From an uncultured Bacteroides sp. (lineage in GTDB: Bacteria > Bacteroidota > Bacteroidia > Bacteroidales > Bacteroidaceae): a DNA stretch of 64,000 bases. The DNA is taken from NCBI GenBank assembly GCA_902492205.1, contig CABUKU010000001.1, forward strand, positions 310,001 through 374,000, written 5' to 3'. The position numbers and the translations under genes are program-made. The notes under the pieces are model-generated. The model ran no database searches and was not told the DNA's origin. It worked only from the letters and a program-made list of their open reading frames with translations. Shown here one piece after another: positions 31,765-41,623 of the stretch; within the stretch, counting starts at the first letter, position 1; every line of letters begins with the position of its first letter.

Positions 31765-32625
31765 TTAATTATTTGTTTTTTCCTTCTTTTTATTCCTCAA
31801 AGCACGTGGGGAATTGCCAAAATGAGTCTTACAAAAATTAGAGAAGTGGGGTAATGATTCGAAAGCATATTTGTTGCTTATATCTGAAATTGTAAGTTTG
31901 CTGTGGTATAAATCTTCCAGAATTCCGCTCTTTTTCTTCTTTAACATCCATTCGTATGCCGGCTCTTCGAACATATTTCTAAACAAACGGCGGAAGGTGG
32001 TTACGGTGTAGCCGCCTAAATGTGCGAATTCTTCCACATTCCTTACCTTACTGTAATTGTTCATCACAAAGTAATGGAAGCTGTCGGTATATTGCGCTAT
32101 GGAATGGAAAAGGCTTGCCAGTTCGCGCAAAGTATAGAATGTGGTGAGTATGTAGCTCAGTTCCATGCGTTTGGCTTTTAGCAGGTCTTCGCATATTTTG
32201 TTGTCCGTGGTGACATAGTAAGACAAACTTGCGATGAAATGTGTCATGGCAGGGACCATGTTAAGCGGATCACGGATTAAAGGCGGTTCGGTGGTTTGGA
32301 GTAATTCACGCTGACTTTCTTCACACAATAGGAACGGTTCATTGAAACGATAGAGTACCAGTTCGCAATCGGTCATGGCAAGTGCTTCTATTTTGGAACC
32401 GATGGCTTGCAAAATGAATTGATTGGCTTTGAGAGTGATACCTGCATATTCTTCACTGTTAACCAATAACTCACCTTTTGCAAGGAATAGTATACAGTTT
32501 TGGGTACATTTGGTTGGAGGGCGATGATGTCCTTTTTTTAAGGAAAAAAGAGTAAAAGCCTCTTCTTTCATCTTTTGACAGTGTGTACAGTCAGTTATTT
32601 TTTTGCAATATACGTTTGTCGCCAT
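31765..32625 (-). CDS. AraC-type transcriptional regulator
   Basis: A 286-residue regulator. The start at 32625 (MATNVYCKK) is preferred because a -7 box TATCTTTG lies at 32668-32675 on the minus strand, placing transcription initiation after the longer frame start at 32748. Residues about 1-150 are a cupin-like sensory part with an N-terminal Cys cluster (YCKKITDCTHCQK, TKCTQNC) that could bind metal or respond to redox. The C-terminal 90 residues form the AraC HTH pair (FAHLGGYTVTTFRRLFRNMF; ISNKYAFESLPHFSNFCKTHFG, then NSPRALR). It lies 150 bases upstream of the fimbrillin-like gene on the same strand. Confidence 0.75.
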   Translation of the reverse strand: MATNVYCKKITDCTHCQKMKEEAFTLFSLKKGHHRPPTKCTQNCILFLAKGELLVNSEEYAGITLKANQFILQAIGSKIEALAMTDCELVLYRFNEPFLLCEESQRELLQTTEPPLIRDPLNMVPAMTHFIASLSYYVTTDNKICEDLLKAKRMELSYILTTFYTLRELASLFHSIAQYTDSFHYFVMNNYSKVRNVEEFAHLGGYTVTTFRRLFRNMFEEPAYEWMLKKKKSGILEDLYHSKLTISDISNKYAFESLPHFSNFCKTHFGNSPRALRNKKKEKTNN

Positions 32626-32796
32626 TTTATTTTCGCTCTTCCCAGATATCATTTTGTCAATCCCTGACAAAGATAGAAATAATTTAGAAATTAAAAACAA
32701 AAGCTGTTGAATACTGATATGGAAAACGTATTTTAATATAAACTGCATAACAGCTATAATGAAATATGTTACTTTTGTACCTTTAACTTTAAAAAC

Positions 32797-33429
32797 ATGA
32801 ACAAAATGAAACGTTTTCCCCTGTTATTGCTTTTCTTATTGCCGGTCATTCCTCTGTGTGCCCAAAACTGGGATATCAATACATTGAAGAAGATTAATAG
32901 GATAGATAATGGTTTTGTAAAAGGGTATAGCAAAGTTATCGGGAAAAGTACGCCTTATGTTGCGATTGGTGTGCCGGTAGTGATGGCAGCTTATGCATTG
33001 TTTGATAAAGATAAGGATTTGCTGAAAGATGCTGTGTATATAGGCTCGAGTGTGGCAGAGGCTGTTGTTATTTCATATGGTTTGAAATATGCGGTAGACA
33101 GGGAACGTCCTTTCAACCGTTATCCTGATTTGATTGATAAGCGTGATTCTCCTACCAGTGCTTCTTTTCCGTCAAGCCACACGGCAGCGGCTTTTTCACT
33201 GGCTACTTCGTTATGTATTAAATATCCGAAGTGGTATGTGATTGCTCCGTCGGCAGTATGGGCTTGTTCCGTTGGGTTTTCCCGCATGAATCAGGGCGTT
33301 CATTATCCGTCGGATGTATTGGGAGGGGTGGTTATAGGTGCCGGTTGTGCAGTTGCCAATATCTATATAAACAGGTGGCTGAATAAACTGTTCTTTCCGA
33401 ACGATAAAAAAGAACCGGTGATATATTAA
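32797..33429 (+). CDS. PAP2-family phosphatase with signal peptide
   Basis: A 210-residue protein with a signal peptide (MNKMKRFPLLLLFLLPVIPLC, cleavage before AQNWD). All three PAP2 motifs are intact: KYAVDRERPF (KxxxxxxRP), SFPSSHTAAA (PSxH), and SRMNQGVHYPSDVLGG (SRxxxxxHxxxD). Hence an active acid phosphatase acting on a lipid-linked or soluble phosphate in the envelope; lipid A or undecaprenyl-pyrophosphate phosphatase roles are possible. A -7 box TACTTTTG lies at 32770-32777. Confidence 0.85.
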   Translation: MNKMKRFPLLLLFLLPVIPLCAQNWDINTLKKINRIDNGFVKGYSKVIGKSTPYVAIGVPVVMAAYALFDKDKDLLKDAVYIGSSVAEAVVISYGLKYAVDRERPFNRYPDLIDKRDSPTSASFPSSHTAAAFSLATSLCIKYPKWYVIAPSAVWACSVGFSRMNQGVHYPSDVLGGVVIGAGCAVANIYINRWLNKLFFPNDKKEPVIY

Positions 33430-33435
33430 TAATGA

Positions 33436-33468
33436 AAAAGGGCTGCATGAATACAGCCCTTTTCTATT
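33436..33468. terminator. bidirectional terminator between PAP2 and S41 protease genes
   Basis: 10-bp perfect stem (33436-33445 with 33454-33463) with A-run before and T-rich tract after, serving both convergent genes. Confidence 0.85.
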
Positions 33469-33469
33469 T

Positions 33470-35053
33470 TTACTTCTTTTGCAGCAGGGTATTGAAATCT
33501 TCTTTTGAGTCGAGTAACTCCAATGCTTTCAACACACTTTCGTTAACAGTGTTCATTACACGGAAGTATTCGGTCATGTCCCAAAGATCTCTTGCAAGTA
33601 ATGCTTTCAATTGGGTTTTCAGTAAAGGAAGCGACTTTTGGTATTGTTGTTCATTGAACTCGATCTTTTCATCTTTAGCCAATGCAATTAGTTGGTCGAG
33701 CATTTCCTGACTGATTTGGAAGTTCTTATCAAAATCTTCGAACTTCTTATACTTGGCAAGTAAATCCTTACGATGATTTTCAAGTAGTTTCATGTTGGCT
33801 TTTACAATAACGCCTTTTGCCATGAGCAAGCGGTGGTAGTCTGTAAAGAGAGTTGTGTCTACCGGGACAAAATAGTCCGGCATAATTCCTCCTCCGCCAT
33901 ATACGGTTCTTTGAAGTTTTTGTGTCTGATACTTCAATGAATCGGGAAAATGAATGCTGTCGGCGTTCGTCATTTCTCCCCGGTTGTATCTGTCTATCAA
34001 GTCTTCATTGTACTTTTCGATACTCTCATATGGTTTCTGGATACATCTTCCCGCAGGAGTGTAGTAACGGGCAATTGTCAGACGGATCATTGAGCCGTCG
34101 GGCAAATCGACAGGGCGTTGCACCAAACCTTTCCCGAATGAGCGGCGGCCTACTACGATACCTCTGTCCCAATCTTGAATAGCTCCTGTGACGATTTCAC
34201 TGGCCGAAGCAGAGTATTCGTCAACCAATACGATTAAACGTCCGTCTTTGAATTTACCTGTGCCTTTGGCAAAGAACTCCGAACGGGGCACACGTTGTCC
34301 TTCCGTATATACAATGAGTTCTTTTTGTCCGAGGAACTCGTTGGCAAGATCAATTGCTGCATTGAGGTAACCTCCGCCATTTCCTTGCAAGTCAAGTATC
34401 AGGTCTTTCATTCCTTTTTTCTGCAACGCTTTGAGGGCAGCGGTAAACTCTTCCGTTGTGGTAGCTCCAAAACGGTTAATGCGGATATAACCTGTTTTGT
34501 CTTTAATCATGTAAGAAGCATCAAGGCTGAAAATGGGGATACGGTCGCGCTTCACAGTGAATGTCAACAGGTCGTCTACTCCTCGTCTGAGGATTTTCAA
34601 GTCCACTGTCGATTCTTTCGGACCACGCAGGCGGCTCATAATGTCCTCAGTGCTCATTTTAACTCCGGCAATAGCGGTGTCGTTTACCATGACAATACGA
34701 TCGCCTGCAAGGATGCCGGCTTTCTCTGACGGACCACCCGACACAGGTTGAATGACAAACAAGGTGTCTTCTATCATATTGAACTGAACACCAATGCCTT
34801 CAAAGTTACCTTGCAGGGGCTCATTCATTTTCTTTACTTCCTCCGGATCGGCATATACCGAGTGTGGATCAAGTTGTGCAAGCATCTTGATGATGGCCTC
34901 TTCCACCAACTTGTTCTCATCTACTTTATCTACATATAGATTGGCAATTGCAAACTCTGCCAGTTGCAACTTGCGTGCAGCCAATGAACCGGAATTCTGC
35001 GCACAAACATGGACAGCGAGCAGAAGCGCAACGAAAGATATTATTTTTCTCAT
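33470..35053 (-). CDS. S41-family C-terminal processing peptidase
   Basis: A 527-residue protease. The start at 35053 gives a proper signal peptide (MRKIISFVALLLAVHVCAQ); the longer frame overlaps coaD. After a helical N-terminal region comes a PDZ domain (about 75-160: GIGVQFNMIEDTLFVIQPV, GDRIVMVNDTAI) and the S41 core (about 170-350) with the Ser in DEYSASASEIVTGA and the Lys in GRRSFGKGLVQ forming the Ser-Lys dyad. The C-terminal helical part (about 400-527) is typical of the Bacteroidota version. It processes or degrades envelope proteins from their C-termini. It follows coaD after 13 bases. Confidence 0.9.
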   Translation of the reverse strand: MRKIISFVALLLAVHVCAQNSGSLAARKLQLAEFAIANLYVDKVDENKLVEEAIIKMLAQLDPHSVYADPEEVKKMNEPLQGNFEGIGVQFNMIEDTLFVIQPVSGGPSEKAGILAGDRIVMVNDTAIAGVKMSTEDIMSRLRGPKESTVDLKILRRGVDDLLTFTVKRDRIPIFSLDASYMIKDKTGYIRINRFGATTTEEFTAALKALQKKGMKDLILDLQGNGGGYLNAAIDLANEFLGQKELIVYTEGQRVPRSEFFAKGTGKFKDGRLIVLVDEYSASASEIVTGAIQDWDRGIVVGRRSFGKGLVQRPVDLPDGSMIRLTIARYYTPAGRCIQKPYESIEKYNEDLIDRYNRGEMTNADSIHFPDSLKYQTQKLQRTVYGGGGIMPDYFVPVDTTLFTDYHRLLMAKGVIVKANMKLLENHRKDLLAKYKKFEDFDKNFQISQEMLDQLIALAKDEKIEFNEQQYQKSLPLLKTQLKALLARDLWDMTEYFRVMNTVNESVLKALELLDSKEDFNTLLQKK

Positions 35054-35066
35054 GATGTTGAATTGG

Positions 35067-35519
35067 TTAGATACCCATTCCCTCGGGAACGAAGCGGCTA
35101 ACATCTTTATTATATTGTAAAAGTTCGCGGACTATGGTGGAACTGACACAGGTAAGTTCCGGTTCTGTAAACAGGAGAATTGTTTCTATGTCCGCCAGTT
35201 TACGGTTAATGTCGGCAATGGTTTCCTCATATTCAAAATCGTTGACCGTCCGGATGCCACGAACAATGAATTTGGCATCTACCTGCTTGGCAAAGTCAAT
35301 GGTAAGGCAGTCATAAGACTCTACTTTTATTTTAGGTTCGTCTTTATAGAGCTGACGCACCATTTCCAAACGCTTTTCTACCGGAAAGTAGGTTTTCTTG
35401 TTTTCATTGATACCTATTCCGATTATTATTTCGTCCATGAATGTCAATGCACGCTTTACTACAGAGTAATGTCCGACAGTAAAGGGATCGAACGTTCCCG
35501 GAAATATGGCTCTTTTCAT
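35067..35519 (-). CDS. coaD: pantetheine-phosphate adenylyltransferase
   Basis: A 150-residue enzyme of coenzyme A synthesis that transfers AMP to 4'-phosphopantetheine. It shows the nucleotidyltransferase signature AIFPGTFDPFTVGHYSVVKR with the TxGH-equivalent TVGH at residue 15-18, the RGIRTVNDFEYE segment near 90, and the C-terminal SSTIVREL motif (ISSTxxR). Length is typical. It lies in a minus-strand cluster parE - coaD - S41 protease with gaps of 14 and 13 bases. Confidence 0.95.
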   Translation of the reverse strand: MKRAIFPGTFDPFTVGHYSVVKRALTFMDEIIIGIGINENKKTYFPVEKRLEMVRQLYKDEPKIKVESYDCLTIDFAKQVDAKFIVRGIRTVNDFEYEETIADINRKLADIETILLFTEPELTCVSSTIVRELLQYNKDVSRFVPEGMGI

Positions 35520-35533
35520 TCTTAACAGTGTTT

Positions 35534-37399
35534 TTATGCTACGTCTTCTTCTATTACCAGGTTGTCGATAATGAAGTTCTGGCGTTCCATTGTGTTTTTA
35601 CCCATGTAGAACTCCAACAGTTCGTTTACCAAGTCGTTTTTGCGAAGGGAAACTTGTTCCAGACGCATGTCTTTTCCAATGAAGTGTTTGAATTCGTCGG
35701 GTGAAATTTCTCCCAGACCTTTGAATCGGGTGATTTCCGGGTTGGGACTTAGTTTATTGATAGCTGCCACACGTTCTTCTTCCGAATAGCAATAAATTGT
35801 TTCTTTCTTGTTGCGGACACGGAACAATGGGGTTTGCAGTATGTAAACATGTCCTTTTTTTATAAGATCGGGGAAGAATTGCAGGAAGAAAGTGATAAGC
35901 AATAAACGTATGTGCATACCATCCACATCGGCATCGGTTGCTACGATTACTTTGTTATATCTCAGTCCTTCAATTCCTTCTTCTATGTTCAAGGCTGCTT
36001 GCAGCAGATTGAATTCCTCATTTTCGTAAACCACTTTTTTGGTCAATCCATAAGAGTTCAAAGGTTTACCGCGTAAACTGAATACGGCTTGGGTATTTAC
36101 ATCACGGCTCTTGGTTATGGAACCACTTGCAGAGTCACCCTCGGTGATAAAGATGCAAGATTCTTCAAGACTTTCTCCTTTGGTGTCATTCAGGTGAACA
36201 CGGCAATCGCGTAATTTACGGTTATGAAGGTTGGCTTTCTTGGCACGTTCGCGGGCAAGTTTGGTAACACCGGCAATGGCTTTGCGCTCTTTCTCGGACT
36301 CCTGAATCTTCTGCAACATGATTTCGGACGTCTCGTGATTGATGTGCAAGTAGTTATCAAGCTCTTTTTTCACGAAATCACCGATAAACTTTGCAACAGA
36401 CGGACCGTCAGGACCTATGTCTTTAGAACCCAGTTTGGTTTTTGTCTGTGATTCGAATACCGGCTCTTCCACCTTGATGCTGATAGCGCCAATCATACCA
36501 CTGCGTATATCTGCATACTCAAAGTTCTTTGCGTAATATTCTTTTATGGTTTTCGACACGGCTTCACGGAATGCTGTGAGGTGTGTCCCTCCTTGAGTGG
36601 TATGCTGTCCGTTGACAAATGAATAATACTCTTCGCCGTATTGGTTGCTATGGGTTAGTACCAGTTCTATATCTTCTCCTTTCAGATGGATGATGGGATA
36701 TAGAGGTTCGGTAGTCATGTTCTCATTCAGCAAGTCCACCAATCCGTTACGTGAGTGGAAGCGCTTGCCGTTAAGCGTAATAGTTAGTCCCGAATTAAGA
36801 AAGACATAGTTCTTTAAAAGCGGTTCTATGTATTCGTTCAGATAATGATAGTCTTTGAATATACTGTTGTCGGGGATAAATTCGGTTAATGTACCGTTGC
36901 TTTCGGTAGTCGGTGAAACAGGCAATTCGTTTGTTATGTTGCCTTGTGCAAACTCTACGGTTTTTACTTCGCCGTCACGAAAACTGGAAATACGGAAATA
37001 GGTGGAGAGTGCATTTACGGCTTTGATACCTACACCGTTCAGTCCCACAGACTTTTTAAATGCTTTGGAATCATATTTACCACCGGTATTCATTTTGGAA
37101 GATACATCGACGACTTTGCCGAGGGGAATTCCTCGTCCATAGTCCCTGACCGTAACCTTTCCTTCGACAACGGTTACTTCGATGGTTTTTCCATATCCCA
37201 TCATGTATTCGTCGATAGAGTTATCCATTGCTTCTTTGAGCAATACATAAATTCCATCGTCCGAATGGGAACCGTCTCCCAGTTTGCCGATATACATACC
37301 CGGACGACGGCGGATGTGCTCTTTCCAGTCGAGCGTTCTGATGTTTTCTTCGGTATATGTTACTTCTTGCGGTTTCATATCTTCTTCGAATCCTTCCAT
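35534..37399 (-). CDS. parE: DNA topoisomerase IV subunit B
   Basis: A 621-residue type IIA topoisomerase ATPase subunit. GHKL ATPase motifs: KEAMDNSIDEYMMGYG (Asn for Mg), VRDYGRGIPLG, VGLNGVGIKAVNALS. The transducer follows (GGTHLTAFREAV, the QTKTKLG loop with catalytic Lys) and the TOPRIM domain carries EGDSASGS and DADVDGMHIR. The C-terminal tail (RFKGLGEISPDEF) is the standard ParE/GyrB motif. The shorter length and MKPQEV-type start suggest ParE rather than GyrB; Met8 is a possible alternative start. It decatenates daughter chromosomes with ParC, which is not in the window. Confidence 0.85.
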   Translation of the reverse strand: MEGFEEDMKPQEVTYTEENIRTLDWKEHIRRRPGMYIGKLGDGSHSDDGIYVLLKEAMDNSIDEYMMGYGKTIEVTVVEGKVTVRDYGRGIPLGKVVDVSSKMNTGGKYDSKAFKKSVGLNGVGIKAVNALSTYFRISSFRDGEVKTVEFAQGNITNELPVSPTTESNGTLTEFIPDNSIFKDYHYLNEYIEPLLKNYVFLNSGLTITLNGKRFHSRNGLVDLLNENMTTEPLYPIIHLKGEDIELVLTHSNQYGEEYYSFVNGQHTTQGGTHLTAFREAVSKTIKEYYAKNFEYADIRSGMIGAISIKVEEPVFESQTKTKLGSKDIGPDGPSVAKFIGDFVKKELDNYLHINHETSEIMLQKIQESEKERKAIAGVTKLARERAKKANLHNRKLRDCRVHLNDTKGESLEESCIFITEGDSASGSITKSRDVNTQAVFSLRGKPLNSYGLTKKVVYENEEFNLLQAALNIEEGIEGLRYNKVIVATDADVDGMHIRLLLITFFLQFFPDLIKKGHVYILQTPLFRVRNKKETIYCYSEEERVAAINKLSPNPEITRFKGLGEISPDEFKHFIGKDMRLEQVSLRKNDLVNELLEFYMGKNTMERQNFIIDNLVIEEDVA

Positions 37400-37512
37400 A
37401 GATATATAATTGTATTAGAACTCACAAAGATAGTTTTTTTCATAAAAAGAAAGCACAGACTAACGATTTTTAATTTTCGTCGGTCTGTGCTCTGCTATGC
37501 TGTGAAAATAGC

Positions 37513-38646
37513 TTAATCTATCTTCTTGGTAAAAGCGCGGCGGCGTTTGTGTTGTTCGGTTTTGAAGTACTCCCATTGAGCTTGTACTTTGCCGTTCAAC
37601 TCTAATTCCGGGTTACTTTCTGCATATTCAAACCCCATTTTCTGGTAAACAGGGATAAGGTCTGAGAATAGCAGGGCATTAACACCTTTGTTCTGGTACT
37701 CCGGTTTCACGGCAACAAGTAAGAGGTCGAGTACTTTGGAATGCTTTAAGAACAAGGCTTTCAATAAATGGAACCAACCGAATGGCAGTAAGCGTCCGTG
37801 TGCTTTCTGTAAAGCTTTGGATAATGACGGCATGGAAATACCTACTGCAATCAAGTTTTCTTCCTGGTCAGTAATCAGGGTGACCATTTTTAGATCGACA
37901 ATCGGGAGATACATTTTTACATATTGGTCGATTTGCCTTTGTGAAAGTGAAGCAAATCCGTAAAGCGGGGCATATGCTTCGTTCATCAGTTCAAAAATAG
38001 CTTGTCCGTAGTCTTTGGCTATCTTTTTGGCTGATGTATATTTCTTTATTTTCAGGTTATATTTTCTTTGAATCAGGTCGGATATGCGCTTGTGCTTGTC
38101 GGGAATGGCATCCGGGATGTATATTTTATATTCTACCCAGTCGGCATCTTTCTCAAATCCTAATTTCTCCATGTGTACCGGATAATAAGGATAGTTGTAG
38201 ATAGTTGCCATGGTGCTGAGTTGGTCGAAACCTTCTACCAGCATACCTTCCGCATCGAAATCGGTGAAACCCAAAGGACCTTGAATGTCTTCCATTCCTT
38301 TTTTCTTGCCCCATTCTTCAACTGTTTTGATGAGGGCGGAAGATACTTCCAAATCATCAATGAAGTCGATCCAGCCGAAACGCACCTCTTTTTTATTCCA
38401 GGTTTGGTTAGCCCTATGGTTAATGATACCTGCAACTCTTCCAACGAGTTTGCCATCTTTGTATGCAAGGAAATACTCGGCTTCACAGAACTCGAATGCT
38501 GCGTTTTTCCTCTTGTTGAATGTGTTGAGCATATCGTCGTAGAGGTCGGGGACAGAATATGCGTTGTTTTTATAGAGCTTATAGTTGAATCGGATAAATT
38601 GATGCAGTTCTTTCTTGGTAGATACTTGTTTTATTGTTATTCCCAT
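37513..38646 (-). CDS. GNAT-superfamily acetyltransferase-like protein
   Basis: A 377-residue protein, start at 38646 (MGITIKQVSTKKELH); the longer upstream frame overlaps the -7 box CAAAGATA complement at 38676-38683. The N-terminal half includes FLAYKDGKLVGRVAGIINH, a GNAT-like strand with the A-site, and GPLGFTDFDAEGMLVEGF; the C-terminal half includes VDLLLVAVKPEYQNKGVNAL, the classical acetyl-CoA pyrophosphate loop (Q/RxxGxG/A variant QNKGVN). It therefore looks like a tandem GNAT, common in Bacteroidota. The substrate is unknown. Confidence 0.7.
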   Translation of the reverse strand: MGITIKQVSTKKELHQFIRFNYKLYKNNAYSVPDLYDDMLNTFNKRKNAAFEFCEAEYFLAYKDGKLVGRVAGIINHRANQTWNKKEVRFGWIDFIDDLEVSSALIKTVEEWGKKKGMEDIQGPLGFTDFDAEGMLVEGFDQLSTMATIYNYPYYPVHMEKLGFEKDADWVEYKIYIPDAIPDKHKRISDLIQRKYNLKIKKYTSAKKIAKDYGQAIFELMNEAYAPLYGFASLSQRQIDQYVKMYLPIVDLKMVTLITDQEENLIAVGISMPSLSKALQKAHGRLLPFGWFHLLKALFLKHSKVLDLLLVAVKPEYQNKGVNALLFSDLIPVYQKMGFEYAESNPELELNGKVQAQWEYFKTEQHKRRRAFTKKID

Positions 38647-38702
38647 ATCGTTGTATATGTATTCTGTTTGGTGGGCAAAGATATAGCTTTTTTGATAAAT
38701 AA

Positions 38703-39653
38703 TTATTGCACAATCAGATAAATTGTATAAGCCACGTAGCAAGCAGCCATGATACCGCCTTCCAAACGGGTGATTGTTCGCTTCTTAATCAGCAGTCCGA
38801 CGAAGTAAAGCAGAATGCTTGATGCTATGAGAACCAGAAAGTCGAAATTGGTGATTCCGCCAAGTTTCATGGGGTGAATGCTTGCGCTGCATCCCAACAC
38901 AAAGAAGATGTTGAACAGGTTGGAACCGATGGCGTTTCCGATAGCCATTTCAGGGTTTTTCTTTAATGCTGCCGCAATGGAAGTCGCCAGTTCGGGCAAT
39001 GAAGTACCTCCGGCAACGAGAGTTAAACCGATAACAGACTCACTTACTCCCAAACTGCGTGCAATACCCGATGCGCCGTCTACAAAGAACTGTCCTCCAG
39101 CTATTAAGGCGACCAGCCCCAGAACAATGAACAAAGAGGCTTTCCACGTAGGTATCATTTTAATTTCCTGTTCCGTTTGTCCCTCATTGTTACGGGCTAT
39201 GGCAAAAGTGTAGCCCAAGAAGATAAGAAAGAAACAGAGCAGAATCAATCCGTCACTGCGGCTGATGATGTTAACGGCATTGTCATCGAGCCATACGTCA
39301 TTGCCGCAAATGAATAAAACGACCGAAGCAAGTATGCAGAGGGGAATTTCTTTGCTTAATGTGCCTTTGGTGATGGTAATGGGAACCACCAATGCCGTGC
39401 AGCCCACAATCATTAATGTGTTGAAGATGTTGCTACCCACCACATTACCGATTGCTATATCCGGACTTCCTTTCAAGGCGGAGATGACACTCACGGTGAG
39501 TTCGGGTGCCGAAGTGCCGAAAGCTACGATGGTAAGCCCGATTACCAGACTCGATATGTTGAACTTTCTGGCAACGGACGCAGCGCCGTCTGTCAATGCA
39601 TTTGCACCAAAGAGGATAAGGACTAAACCTCCTACTAATAAGATTACATTCAT
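38703..39653 (-). CDS. calcium/sodium antiporter (YrbG family)
   Basis: A 316-residue inner-membrane exchanger with the two inverted alpha-repeats of the NCX/CaCA superfamily: FGTSAPELTVSVISALKG with IAIGNVVGSNIFNTLMIVG in the first half, and GGTSLPELATSIAAALKK with MAIGNAIGSNLFNIFFVLG in the second. The paired Glu (APEL, LPEL) and Asn/Ser residues are the ion ligands. About ten helices. It probably exports calcium in exchange for sodium; a second calcium exporter, a P-type ATPase, lies at 59216. Confidence 0.9.
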   Translation of the reverse strand: MNVILLVGGLVLILFGANALTDGAASVARKFNISSLVIGLTIVAFGTSAPELTVSVISALKGSPDIAIGNVVGSNIFNTLMIVGCTALVVPITITKGTLSKEIPLCILASVVLFICGNDVWLDDNAVNIISRSDGLILLCFFLIFLGYTFAIARNNEGQTEQEIKMIPTWKASLFIVLGLVALIAGGQFFVDGASGIARSLGVSESVIGLTLVAGGTSLPELATSIAAALKKNPEMAIGNAIGSNLFNIFFVLGCSASIHPMKLGGITNFDFLVLIASSILLYFVGLLIKKRTITRLEGGIMAACYVAYTIYLIVQ

Positions 39654-39790
39654 TATGATCTTTTAAAAATGGATTTAGGATACAAACCTACAAAAATAAT
39701 CGATACTAATTGGTTAATTCAAATAATAAGGTTTACATTTGAACTATTTATTAAAAGAAGAAGTTATAGACTGTAAAGATAAAGAATGAT

Positions 39791-41623
39791 ATGAAAAAGG
39801 CAGGAATCCTTTTTGTCTTGTTGCTCCTTTGTAATGCATTTGGCACTGTGAATGCACAACTGAAAGATGTGGTGAAAGACTTTCTTTCGCAAGTGGAGGA
39901 TACCATTAATGCACAAAACACTACTGTTCCGGGAGTTATTGATTCTACCCGTTTGAAAGAAATGGAAAAGCAGCTTCAGGAAGCAAGGTTGAATGAAGTG
40001 AATCTGCGCATGGAAGTGGAACAGTTGAAACTGCAATCCATTGCTTCGGACTCTTTGAAGCTGGAGCGGATGAGATCGAAAATAGACTCTATCCGTACAA
40101 TCACGGTAGGTGTTCCTGTTGTGGTTGAGGGAGATACGCTTTTCACTCTTTATGCCAAACGGGGAGGATTATCGGCCCACGACCGTGCCGAGGCTTTTGC
40201 CCAGAATATCATTCGTTTGGGTAAGTTGAGGAACTTGCAACCCGACTCTGTTTATTTGGAACATACCGAGAATGTAACCGATATAATGTATAAAGACAAG
40301 GTGATAGCCTCGTTTACCGATCTCGATGGATTGTGGCAGAATACTACCCGTGACGATCTTGCAACCAAATATAAAACAGCCATTGTCAATGAATTGGTTA
40401 AGCTTAAAGAGCAGCACAGCCTTTTCCAGTTGATAAAGAGGATAGCCTATTTTGTGCTTATCATCATTCTGCAATATGCGCTTTACTGGTTTACCACTTT
40501 CCTTTACAAGAAACTGAAAAAGAAGATTGTTGCGCTGAAAGATACTCGCCTGAAACCGATAACATTCCACGGTTATGATTTGCTGGACACGGCGAAGCAG
40601 GTGAAGATATTAACTTTCTTCGCCAATATTCTGCGCTACATCGTCATACTGTTGCAGCTATTGGTTACCGTACCGATGCTTTTTGCTCTTTTTCCACAGA
40701 CAGAAGGCATTGCCATTAAAATATTCTCTTATCTGTGGATTCCTGTTCGCTCCATTTTAAAAGGTATAATAGATTATATCCCCGACCTGTTTACCATTAT
40801 CGTTATATGCCTTGTTGTGAAGTATGTGATAAGGTTTATAAAATACATGGCAAATGAAGTGGATGCCGGACGGTTAAAGATAAACGGCTTTTATCCCGAT
40901 TGGGCAAAGCCTACTTATCATATTGTCCGTTTCTTACTTTATGCCTTTATGATTGCAATGATATATCCTTATCTGCCGGGAGCGGATTCAGGTATTTTCC
41001 AAGGTGTATCAGTCTTTGTAGGTTTGATTGTTTCTTTGGGTTCGAGCACCGTTATCGGGAATATTATTGCCGGAATGGTTATCACTTATATGCGCCCGTT
41101 CCGTTTGGGCGACCGCATCAAGCTGAATGACACGATAGGCAATGTAATAGAAAAGACCGTTCTTGTTACCCGTATTAAGACTCCGAAGAATGAGTTAGTT
41201 ACTATACCCAATTCATTTATCATGTCGTCGCATACTACCAATTACAGTTCGTCTGCCCGTGATTTGGGATTGATTATCCATGCCGAAGTCACTATCGGGT
41301 ATGATACCCCGTGGCGCAAAGTGCACCAGTTGTTGATAGACTCCGCAAAGATAACGGAAGGAGTTAGCCAAGAGCCGGAACCATTTGTTTTGGAAACCTC
41401 CTTAAGTGACTTCTATCCTGTTTATCAGATTAATGCTTATATCCGGGATGCCGATAAGCTGGCACAGATTTATTCCGATTTGTATCAGAATATACAAGAT
41501 AAGTTTGCTGCTGCCGATGTGGAAATCATGTCTCCGCACTACACGGCGGTGAGAAACGGCAATGCTTCGACCATTCCAAAGGAAGAACAACCGGTGCAGA
41601 AGCCTACGGCTTCAAACACTTAA
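39791..41623 (+). CDS. MscS-family mechanosensitive channel, long N-terminus
   Basis: A 610-residue protein. A signal peptide (residues about 1-18) precedes an extracytoplasmic, partly coiled-coil region (about 50-100: KEMEKQLQEARLNEVNLRM) and then several membrane helices (from about 215 onward). The MscS pore and beta domain are at about 410-500: VGLIVSLGSSTVIGNIIAGM (pore helix) and YMRPFRLGDRIKLNDTIGNV. The C-terminal alpha/beta part ends near residue 590. Such long homologues resemble MscK/YnaI-like channels and release solutes under hypoosmotic stress. The gene ends overlap by 20 bases with the convergent methyltransferase gene. Confidence 0.9.
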   Translation: MKKAGILFVLLLLCNAFGTVNAQLKDVVKDFLSQVEDTINAQNTTVPGVIDSTRLKEMEKQLQEARLNEVNLRMEVEQLKLQSIASDSLKLERMRSKIDSIRTITVGVPVVVEGDTLFTLYAKRGGLSAHDRAEAFAQNIIRLGKLRNLQPDSVYLEHTENVTDIMYKDKVIASFTDLDGLWQNTTRDDLATKYKTAIVNELVKLKEQHSLFQLIKRIAYFVLIIILQYALYWFTTFLYKKLKKKIVALKDTRLKPITFHGYDLLDTAKQVKILTFFANILRYIVILLQLLVTVPMLFALFPQTEGIAIKIFSYLWIPVRSILKGIIDYIPDLFTIIVICLVVKYVIRFIKYMANEVDAGRLKINGFYPDWAKPTYHIVRFLLYAFMIAMIYPYLPGADSGIFQGVSVFVGLIVSLGSSTVIGNIIAGMVITYMRPFRLGDRIKLNDTIGNVIEKTVLVTRIKTPKNELVTIPNSFIMSSHTTNYSSSARDLGLIIHAEVTIGYDTPWRKVHQLLIDSAKITEGVSQEPEPFVLETSLSDFYPVYQINAYIRDADKLAQIYSDLYQNIQDKFAAADVEIMSPHYTAVRNGNASTIPKEEQPVQKPTASNT

